Shown here piece after piece: positions 1 through 5,333 of a stretch of DNA of 16,012 nucleotides. The notes beneath the pieces are model-generated. The model worked only from the letters and a program-made list of their open reading frames with translations, was not told the DNA's origin and searched no databases. How positions within the stretch are numbered: position 1 is the first letter of the stretch; each line of letters opens with the position of its first letter. Location of the stretch: assembly GCA_964577205.1 (NCBI GenBank), contig CAZNYG010000049.1, positions 1 to 16,012 of the forward strand, read 5' to 3'. Origin of the DNA: CAZNYG01 sp964577205 (GTDB lineage: Bacteria; Elusimicrobiota; Endomicrobiia; Endomicrobiales; CAIRNS01). Position numbers and translations under genes: made by a program.

Positions 1-517
1 CCTGAAAATGAACCGTTATCCTGCGGCGGAGATCCATGCCGACCGCTCGCTTAACCAGCGGAAAGAAGCGCTTGAAGGATTCAAAAGCGGGAAATACCGC
101 ATCCTCGCCGCGACGGATATCGCCGCGCGGGGCATCGACGTTACCGGCATCGAGCTCGTTATTAATTATGACCTTCCCGACGACCCTGAGAACTACGTCC
201 ACCGCATCGGCCGCACCGGAAGGGCGGGACGTAAAGGGCATGCCATATCACTCGCGACTTCCGACCAGAAAAGCGACGTGCAGACCATCGAACGCCTTAT
301 CAAGAAAACCATCCCTCTTTCCAACCATCCGGACGTGCCGCGCGAAACGTTCAGCCAGGGGATGTCGTCAAGCGCCACCGCGCGCGGACAATATCATCAG
401 GGCCGGCCCGGAGTCAAACACGGCGCTCCTTCCCACCACAAAAAGCCGGGGCCTTCACGCTCTGGCGGCAAACGTTTAGATTCTCTTGATTATTTCATCA
501 AAAGAAGAAAAGCCTGA
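1..517 (+). CDS. DEAD-box ATP-dependent RNA helicase, C-terminal part (5' end outside window)
   Basis: This is the second RecA-like domain and tail of a DEAD-box RNA helicase, an ATP-driven RNA remodeller of the kind that acts in ribosome assembly or RNA decay. The frame is open from the left edge, so the ATG at position 8 is internal and the gene starts outside the window. Visible motifs are the motif V region (AATDIAARGID, about positions 107-139) and motif VI (HRIGRTGRAG, about 200-229), followed by the usual VINYDLP and ENYVHR context. The last roughly 70 residues are a basic, low-complexity tail rich in Gly, His, Pro, Lys and Arg that ends in KRRKA, as in RhlE/CsdA-type helicases, where such tails bind RNA. 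The N-terminal Q, Walker A and DEAD motifs are not in view, so the subfamily (RhlE, DeaD or other) cannot be fixed. Confidence 0.95.
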   Translation, partial: LKMNRYPAAEIHADRSLNQRKEALEGFKSGKYRILAATDIAARGIDVTGIELVINYDLPDDPENYVHRIGRTGRAGRKGHAISLATSDQKSDVQTIERLIKKTIPLSNHPDVPRETFSQGMSSSATARGQYHQGRPGVKHGAPSHHKKPGPSRSGGKRLDSLDYFIKRRKA

Positions 518-550
518 GCTTACTTGCCGAGCAGCCACTCCCGTTCAGCG

Positions 551-578
551 GGCGCGGCCATCGATCCGCGGCCGCGCC
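551..578 (+). other. GC-rich stem-loop after the helicase gene
   Basis: GGCGCGGCC (551-559) and GGCCGCGCC (570-578) form a perfect 9-bp stem around a 10-nt loop, 33 bases after the helicase stop codon. No U-tract follows, so it is not a standard intrinsic terminator. It may stabilise the helicase mRNA 3' end or act as a weak or factor-assisted terminator ahead of the next gene. Confidence 0.4.
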
Positions 579-626
579 AATATTCCAAAACCATCGGCAT
601 GTCAGAAACACGAGAGGTATTTTTAA

Positions 627-1700
627 ATGTCCAAGATGAAGGAATTGCACATCGGCGACCTGCGCATTTACCCCCCTATCATTCAGGGAGGCATGGGCGT
701 AAATATATCACGGGCGAATCTCGCTGCGGCAGTGGCGAACGAAGGGTGCGTAGGTACGATATCTGCGATCACCGGCGGACTTTCGGGCGTCAATGACGTT
801 CGGATAATGCTCAGCGAACTGCGTTCGCAGATCAGGAAAGCGCGTTTACAGACCAAAGGGGTGCTGGCCGTGAACATCCTGGTGGCCCTTACAAATTACG
901 ACGAGATCGCGCGGGCCGCGGCCGAGGAAGGCATCGATATAATCTTCTCCGGCGCGGGGCTTCCCATGAACCTGCCAGGGCTGGTGAAGGGTACAGCGAC
1001 GAAGATATGCCCCATTGTTTCGTCCGGACGCACCGCTGAGATCATCTGCAAAAGCTGGCTGCGTAAACACCAGCGGCTGCCGGACGGGATCGTCGTCGAA
1101 GGCCCGTTGGCGGGAGGGCACCTGGGATACAGTTTCGCCGAGTTGGAACAGGAATTGAGCGGAAAGCTGGAAAGCATTGTCTGCGATGTCATAAAAGTGG
1201 CGGAACGCTATGAAAAGCTTTCCGGGAAAAAAATACCGGTTATTGCCGCGGGAGGCATTTTCGACGGGGACGATATCGCGAGGTTCCTACGCCTGGGCGC
1301 CGCGGGCGTCCAGATGGGGACTCGTTTCGTATGTACCGACGAATGCGACGCTTCAGAGGCGTTCAAACAAGCCTACCTGGACGCCGAAAAAGAAGACATA
1401 ACGATCATTCACAGCCCGGTAGGCTTGCCGGGACGCGCGCTGCGCAACAGTTTTCTGGACCGTTCCGGCAGGGGCGAAACAAAATTTGTCTGCCACTACC
1501 GCTGCCTGAAGAACTGCATTCCCTCTCAGTCGCCGTACTGCATCGCCGACGCTCTATTGAACGCTTCCGAAGGAAATTTCGACGAAGGTTTTGTGTTCGT
1601 CGGCGCCAACGTCCACCGGGTCACCGGAATAGTCCCTGTGAAACACCTGATACAGGAACTGGTGCGCGAAACCGAAGCGGCGCTTTCCCTGTCCAACTGA
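627..1700 (+). CDS. NAD(P)H-dependent flavin oxidoreductase, nitronate monooxygenase / FabK-like
   Basis: This is a 357-residue FMN-dependent TIM-barrel oxidoreductase of the 2-nitropropane dioxygenase/nitronate monooxygenase family, which also contains the enoyl-ACP reductase FabK. Seen motifs are the N-terminal PIIQGGMGV (residues 17-25), the phosphate-binding GAGLP (109-113), GGHLGY (163-168, with the family's catalytic-type His at 165), VIAAGGI (205-211) and GVQMGTRFV (227-235). After the barrel lies a cysteine cluster, C-x3-C-x3-C-x7-C, ending SPYCIADAL, which I recall from homologues in anaerobes. The start is supported by GAGAGGT at 612-618, eight bases upstream. The gene stands alone, and its stop abuts the opposing ABC-F remnant. 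The family includes nitroalkane-detoxifying and fatty-acid-reducing members, and the sequence alone does not choose between them. Confidence 0.9.
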   Translation: MSKMKELHIGDLRIYPPIIQGGMGVNISRANLAAAVANEGCVGTISAITGGLSGVNDVRIMLSELRSQIRKARLQTKGVLAVNILVALTNYDEIARAAAEEGIDIIFSGAGLPMNLPGLVKGTATKICPIVSSGRTAEIICKSWLRKHQRLPDGIVVEGPLAGGHLGYSFAELEQELSGKLESIVCDVIKVAERYEKLSGKKIPVIAAGGIFDGDDIARFLRLGAAGVQMGTRFVCTDECDASEAFKQAYLDAEKEDITIIHSPVGLPGRALRNSFLDRSGRGETKFVCHYRCLKNCIPSQSPYCIADALLNASEGNFDEGFVFVGANVHRVTGIVPVKHLIQELVRETEAALSLSN

Positions 1701-2031
1701 TCAATACCGTATCCTCAATATCATCCCTTCATAGCCACTGTTCCGTCTTTCATCAACGCCAATTTCCCATCGAACGCGCGCGAGCCGGCCAATAAATGCC
1801 GTGTCATGGCTGGCCAGCAGCAGGCCGCACGGGCACTCCGGTTCGACGTTCGCGATACCGTGAATGTGACGGATAAGCGTGCTTTTCCCCCGCGCCGTTC
1901 GCGCCGGCTATTCCCGTCCACCCCGCGGGGAAATGCGCGGTGAGACGCTCGACGACCAGACGTTCCATGCCGTCATACCTGAACGATACGTCCTGGAAAA
2001 TGACTGAAACTGCCTTCGGGTTTCCGGCCAT
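1701..2031 (-). pseudogene. Remnant of an ABC-F family ATPase (internally deleted and frameshifted)
   Basis: The minus strand starts convincingly at 2031 (MAGNPKAVSV, with AGAGG about 9 bases upstream) and reads as the start of an ABC ATPase domain: VIFQDVSFRYDG, then FPAGWTGIAGANGAG. Just there, a run of five C on the plus strand (1887-1891) breaks the frame. Removing one base restores a Walker A (GANGAGKST) and continues HIHGI. The frame then jumps to CPCGLLLASHDTAFIGRLARVRWEI, which is the H-loop and end of a second ABC domain, and stops at 1701-1703. Everything between the first Walker A and the last H-loop (Q-loops, signature, Walker B and linker) is missing, roughly 1.3 kb by comparison with a usual 500-residue ABC-F protein. 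The deletion is certain from family knowledge. The frameshift could also be a homopolymer sequencing error. Confidence 0.75.
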
Positions 2032-2071
2032 TTCATGTGCCTCTGATCATCATGTTCTGCAAGGATACGTT

Positions 2072-2203
2072 TTAGAAGGAAAGACGCCCGGAGACAGGCC
2101 CGCCGCCGTCGAATTCCACCGGTAACGTCTCGCCTCTTGTACTGCGGAAAGAGTTCTCGCCATGCCACGAAAACACCGGCTCACCCACCACCAAAAAAAC
2201 CAT
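2072..2203 (-). other. Possible short ORF or gene remnant of 43 residues, no recognised family
   Basis: Between the ABC-F remnant and the transporter terminator, the minus strand has a 43-codon open frame. It begins MVFLVVGEPVF and ends GGGPVSGRLSF. Its composition looks protein-like rather than random. Its ATG lies inside the 3' arm of the transporter's terminator stem (2199-2210) and no clear ribosome binding site precedes it, so it is more likely the tail of a lost gene than a functional one. It sits directly upstream of the decayed ABC-F gene, so the whole 1.7-2.2 kb stretch looks like a gene graveyard. I do not recognise the family. Confidence 0.2.
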
Positions 2204-2235
2204 CCGCGGCGTTTCATCGAAATGCCGCGGATGGT
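2193..2235 (-). terminator. Strong intrinsic terminator of the sugar symporter gene
   Basis: The arms at 2199-2210 and 2224-2235 are perfectly complementary over 12 bp (GCCGCGGATGGT and its complement). The 13-base interior can extend the stem by a further four pairs and a wobble, leaving a 3-base loop. On the minus strand the stem is followed at once by seven T (2199-2193). It lies 28 bases past the symporter stop codon. The plus-strand side has no T-run, so it acts in one direction. Confidence 0.9.
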
Positions 2236-2262
2236 ATATGAAACTGTTCTGTTGTTATGCCG

Positions 2263-3804
2263 TTATGCGGTTTTCCCGCGGCGCTTTTCCAGTTCCGCGC
2301 GGATCTCGCGCACTTTCTTTTCATCCAGGTTGTAAAACGCTATCGACAGTATCGCGATGATCGTAAAAATGATCGGGAGACCGACGTCATACATGCGTAA
2401 TTTATTCAAGGCCTCCGCTGCCTGATTGGCGCCCAGTTTCACATCGAACCCGGAAAAGTTAAGTATATGCCCGGAAAGAGCGAAAGCCAGCGATGTGCCG
2501 AGCTTTATGATCCACCAGTAGATCGCCCCGAACATTCCTTCCCGGCGCTGGCCGCTGCTCAGTTCGTCAAGATCACAGGTGTCTCCCATCATCGATCCCA
2601 TGAGCGTAAAGACGCTCCCGATGCCGAAGGAAATAAAGATCGCCGGCAGAAGGATCAACGCCTGTATCTCTCCGATAAAAGGCATGTCAACCACAAAACG
2701 CGAAGAATACAGAGGATTGAAACACCACCATTTTATCAGAAATCCGATCACAGAGACCGACGCCGATACCATGAAAGCGTTCTTCTTCCCGATCCTCTTC
2801 GAAAGGAAGTTGACGAACGGAATAACGAGGAATATGGTGGAAAGAGCGGAAGTGGTTCCATACAGCCCGTTGTACTTGCCGCCCATCACTTCGTCGCCGC
2901 CGAACGTGAAGTAAATGAAAATATACGTCGCCAGTCCGCTGATCAGCATGAAACCGTTAAATACCAGGAAGGTGGCGCTGCATATCTTCAGGAACGCGGT
3001 ATTCTTAAAGGTGATGGCAAACCCCTTGAAGAAATTCGCGAACGTTCTGGTTATCGGCTGTTTCTCTTTCTTCGTTTCGGTTCCGGCGATAGCCTTATAC
3101 GGTTCACGAACAAAGATGCCCGGCAATACGCCTAATATGACCACCGTAATGCCCACCCACAACGCGATGGCCTGCGCGCCGGCCACGGGCGTGGCGAAGA
3201 AACTCTTGTTCGCCATCATCCACCAGAACCAGGGGCACAGAAGCCAGGGGATCTGCCCAAGCCACTGCGCCCAGGCCATGACCTTTGTCCTTTCATGGTA
3301 GTCAGGGGTCATCTCATAGCCGAGGGCGTTGAACGGGATGGCAAAAATGGTATTGAAAAGGAACATGCCGAAAGAGCCGATCAGGAAGAACACGAAGTAG
3401 AAATTCTCGCTGAAACCGTAGCCGATGCGCCACATCAAAGCGAACGTGATACCGAGGGTGATCGCACCGAAAATGATGTAAGGTTTGCGCCGCCCGTATT
3501 TCGATTTAGTATTGTCTGAAATATATCCCATCGCCGGATCAAGGAAGGCGTCCACGAGCCGCGGCAGCGACATTATATAACCGACCAGAGCCGGGTTCAT
3601 TCCCAATCCAAGGTTAAGCACCACGGCCATGCATCCCATCGCGGCGGGGATCAGGTTGTTGACGAACATCCCCAAACCGTAAATTATTTTCTGGTAGAAG
3701 GGGACAATGTCTTCGGCCCTGGTAGAATACTTTGCTTCGTTTACCGTACCGGGGACAGGCACAGCGCCATCCGCACCGGCACCATCACGCTCAATTTCGC
3801 TCAT
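2263..3804 (-). CDS. GPH-family (MelB-type) sugar:cation symporter
   Basis: This inner-membrane secondary transporter belongs to the glycoside-pentoside-hexuronide:cation symporter family and should import a sugar or glycoside with Na+ or H+. With the start at 3804 it has 513 residues and about 12 hydrophobic segments. The family signature is clear at residues 82-110: RLVDAFLDPAMGY, then SDNTKSKYGRRKPYI. D85 and D89 match the DxxxD pair that binds the coupling cation in MelB helix II. A frame extending to 3852 exists, but the 3804 ATG has AGAGAGG about six bases upstream and gives the more usual cytoplasmic N-terminus. The N-terminal 30 residues are rich in Ala, Asp and Glu, longer than in MelB. 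No catabolic partner gene is adjacent except the fused acetyltransferase upstream on the same strand, so the substrate is unknown. A strong terminator follows. Confidence 0.93.
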   Translation of the reverse strand: MSEIERDGAGADGAVPVPGTVNEAKYSTRAEDIVPFYQKIIYGLGMFVNNLIPAAMGCMAVVLNLGLGMNPALVGYIMSLPRLVDAFLDPAMGYISDNTKSKYGRRKPYIIFGAITLGITFALMWRIGYGFSENFYFVFFLIGSFGMFLFNTIFAIPFNALGYEMTPDYHERTKVMAWAQWLGQIPWLLCPWFWWMMANKSFFATPVAGAQAIALWVGITVVILGVLPGIFVREPYKAIAGTETKKEKQPITRTFANFFKGFAITFKNTAFLKICSATFLVFNGFMLISGLATYIFIYFTFGGDEVMGGKYNGLYGTTSALSTIFLVIPFVNFLSKRIGKKNAFMVSASVSVIGFLIKWWCFNPLYSSRFVVDMPFIGEIQALILLPAIFISFGIGSVFTLMGSMMGDTCDLDELSSGQRREGMFGAIYWWIIKLGTSLAFALSGHILNFSGFDVKLGANQAAEALNKLRMYDVGLPIIFTIIAILSIAFYNLDEKKVREIRAELEKRRGKTA

Positions 3805-4042
3805 TGCAATCCTCTCTTCAATTGTTTTTGAAACCCGCCGCCAACCCGGCAAAAGCGCTTTTCGCTATCCGTCTTTACATTAAAAAACCACGCGGTCTTC
3901 GCCATCCCCGCGCGTCAAAAATTTACAAGTAAGTCTATCAAAAAAGCTGAATAAACGCAAGCAGAAGCACAGGCCCATAGGGGACGGTCTTAAGATAATA
4001 AGATAACTCGTTCTGTTTTTTCTTATTTCTGCTTCAGGAAGG
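3805..4042 (-). other. 238-base spacer between the symporter and the fusion gene; REP-like motif at 3979-4003
   Basis: I find no gene or convincing sigma-70 promoter here. The plus strand at 3979-3989 reads AGGGGACGGTC, followed by an AT-rich stretch with a direct repeat of AAGATAA units. The GGGGACGGT core resembles palindromic repeats that accompany REP-associated tyrosine transposases in many genomes, but only one short copy is present and no transposase is nearby. The spacer's lower GC content than the flanking genes suggests control DNA or a relic. Confidence 0.25.
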
Positions 4043-4891
4043 TTACAACCGCCGGATGACCCCGCAGGGATTTCCCGCGGCGACTGCATTCGCGGGCAAG
4101 TCCTTCGTCACAACGCTGCCGGCGCCGACAGTGGTGTTGTCCCCGATAGTCACTCCTGGACAGATGATGACGCCGCCGCCTATCCATACGTTATTGCCGA
4201 TGAATACAGGGTGTGCCAGTTCAAGCCGGGAAAGCCGGGTTTTCGGATCAGTGGGATGATGAGCGGTATAAATCTGAGTATAAGGACCGCAAAGGACACC
4301 GTCGCCGATATGCACCTCGGCGCAGTCCAGGATGACACAACCGGAATTCATGTAGAAGTTATTCCCCGCGAAAATGTTTTTACCGTAGTCGCAATGGAAT
4401 GGGGGCTCGATCTCAATTGTCGCCCCGATCCCCCCGAAAAGTCTTTTCAGCAGGCCCCGCCTCAACGCCTCGTCCCCGGCGCCTGTCTTGTTGAAACTCT
4501 CAATAGTATTCCGAGCCCGTTGCCGTTCCGCGGCCAGTTGAGGGTCGTACGCGTTGTAAAGTTCACCCTCGATCATCTTCTGCTTTTCGCTTTTGCATTT
4601 TATGTTTACCATCGCAGCATTCAGGGCCGGTTCTAACGGTCTTTTATCTGCAGATATTAACGCGAGTTTCCCGCGCTTTGTCAGTCTTTTGATCTGATAC
4701 TCCCGCTTCATCGCTTCTGATCGGGAAGAGTATTCTTCCGTATGCAACAGCTCATGCGCGCCGAAGGCACGGGTAAAATGGCCGCCTTTCCCGGATTTGT
4801 GTTCCTGAAACCTGCGTTCCACATCATTGGTCATCCCTGTATATAGACGCCCATCGGAACATCGGAGAATGTAGACAAACCATTTTTCCAT
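4043..4891 (-). CDS. Fusion protein: GIY-YIG nuclease domain (UPF0213 type) + maltose O-acetyltransferase-like domain
   Basis: One uninterrupted 282-codon frame holds two complete and unrelated domains. Residues 1-80 are a UPF0213/YhbQ-type GIY-YIG domain: VYILRC (6-11), LYTGMTNDVERR (16-27, with the catalytic-type Arg) and SRSEAMKREYQIKRLT, with Glu64 in the position of the metal-binding acid. Residues 94-282 are a left-handed beta-helix acetyltransferase that aligns in memory with maltose O-acetyltransferase from start to end: EKQKMIEGELYNAYDP, FHCDYGKNIF, the catalytic-type His region TAHHPTDP (209-216), hexapeptide repeats such as IGNNVWIGG, and AAGNPCGVIRRL. The start at 4891 has GGGAG about 8 bases upstream. 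The acetyltransferase could also start internally at Met94 or Met106, but neither has a good ribosome binding site. Either a true fusion or two genes merged by loss of a stop codon or frame. Confidence 0.85.
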   Translation of the reverse strand: MEKWFVYILRCSDGRLYTGMTNDVERRFQEHKSGKGGHFTRAFGAHELLHTEEYSSRSEAMKREYQIKRLTKRGKLALISADKRPLEPALNAAMVNIKCKSEKQKMIEGELYNAYDPQLAAERQRARNTIESFNKTGAGDEALRRGLLKRLFGGIGATIEIEPPFHCDYGKNIFAGNNFYMNSGCVILDCAEVHIGDGVLCGPYTQIYTAHHPTDPKTRLSRLELAHPVFIGNNVWIGGGVIICPGVTIGDNTTVGAGSVVTKDLPANAVAAGNPCGVIRRL

Positions 4892-4922
4892 TGCTTCGAC
4901 TCCCTTTGGCAGCTCAGTATGG

Positions 4923-4953
4923 AAATAAAAAACTCACCCTGGAAAGGTGAGTT
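4923..4953 (-). terminator. Intrinsic terminator ending the tRNA-Gln transcription unit
   Basis: AACTCACC (4931-4938) and GGTGAGTT (4946-4953) form a perfect 8-bp stem with a 7-base loop. On the minus strand the stem runs into TTTTTT (4932-4927) and then ATTT. It lies downstream of tRNA-Gln and 32 bases before the fusion gene on the same strand, so it separates the two units. The plus side lacks a T-run. Confidence 0.8.
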
Positions 4954-5060
4954 AATATTAACATTATTACTTAATAGTATCAATCCTTCAAGTACTTGTA
5001 CTGAGCGAGCTTACCAGAGAATACTTCCTTCTACCCTTCGACGCGCTTCGCTTGCTCAGG
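4951..5060 (-). repeat. Palindrome-rich spacer (tRNA-Gln trailer, distal half)
   Basis: Several inverted repeats crowd this stretch: GTTAATATTAAC (4951-4962, a perfect 12-base palindrome), CAAGTACTTG (in the region 4988-4998), and GTACTGAGCGAGC near 4996-5008. The last of these pairs imperfectly with GCTTGCTCAGGGTAC near 5050-5064. The GCTCAG/CTGAGC and GTAC elements recur, which looks like a palindromic intergenic repeat rather than coding DNA. No open frame with recognisable protein content is present. Confidence 0.45.
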
Positions 5061-5098
5061 GTACTTCGCCTCGCAAAACAAATTGCGAGTCGAAGTAC
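5061..5098 (-). other. Long hairpin immediately 3' of tRNA-Gln
   Basis: GTACTTCG-C-CTCGCAA (5061-5076) pairs with TTGCGAG-T-CGAAGTAC (5083-5098). This gives 15 base pairs with one internal mismatch and a 6-base loop. The outermost base coincides with the discriminator base of tRNA-Gln (5098), so in the transcript the hairpin starts exactly where the mature tRNA ends. It may direct 3' processing, or be an inserted palindromic repeat using the tRNA end as a boundary. Confidence 0.6.
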
Positions 5099-5169
5099 TG
5101 CCCGGCCTGGGCTCGAACCAGGAGCCTTGCGGTCCAGAGCCGCACGTGCTACCATTACACCACCGGGCA
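5098..5169 (-). tRNA. tRNA-Gln (anticodon CTG)
   Basis: The 72-base cloverleaf is complete on the minus strand. The acceptor stem is TGCCCGG/CCGGGCA. The D-arm GTGT/GCAC has loop AATGGTA. The anticodon stem TGCGG/CCGCA has loop CTCTGGA, giving anticodon CTG. The T-arm CCTGG/CCAGG has loop TTCGAGC. The discriminator is G. The U1-A72 first pair is a glutamine tRNA hallmark. The 3' CCA is not encoded (GTA follows), so CCA must be added by nucleotidyltransferase. The neighbouring upstream gene gltX is notable because in bacteria lacking GlnRS, GluRS charges tRNA-Gln with glutamate for GatCAB, but which route this organism uses cannot be told here. Confidence 0.97.
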
Positions 5170-5240
5170 ATGTGCTCCGCAAATTGCGAAACATTGGAAA
5201 TTAGAAGCGCGCCACTACTGCCTCTGGAAGCAGCTTCAAT

Positions 5241-5269
5241 ATTATACCAAAAGAATGATCCGTTATCAA
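5241..5269 (-). promoter_or_regulatory. Sigma-70-type promoter for tRNA-Gln
   Basis: On the minus strand TTGATA (5269-5264) is followed after exactly 17 bases by a perfect TATAAT (5246-5241). Initiation would be expected near 5234, giving a 5' leader of about 65 bases before the tRNA. This makes tRNA-Gln a self-contained unit rather than a mere tail of gltX. Confidence 0.85.
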
Positions 5270-5291
5270 GCGAACGACGAACTCCCCCCCA

Positions 5292-5321
5292 CCCCCCTCT
5301 TTATATAACAAAAGAGGGGGT
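5292..5321 (-). other. Stem-loop just after gltX, terminator-like without a U-tract
   Basis: CCCCCTCTTT (5293-5302) pairs with AAAGAGGGGG (5311-5320) around an 8-base AT-rich loop, 14 bases after the gltX stop codon. On the minus strand the stem is followed by a G-rich run rather than T, so it is at best a weak or atypical terminator. It may protect the gltX mRNA 3' end. The tRNA promoter begins only some 25 bases further on. Confidence 0.4.
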
Positions 5322-5333
5322 GCACAACCTCAA

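Noticed and set aside
8..517. ATG at position 8 as the start of a small helicase-like protein
   Set aside because: The frame is open to the window edge and the domain begins mid-fold, so the ATG is internal to a larger gene.
5292..5321. Standard intrinsic terminator for gltX
   Set aside because: The stem is good, but neither strand has a T-run after it, so it is listed only as a stem-loop.
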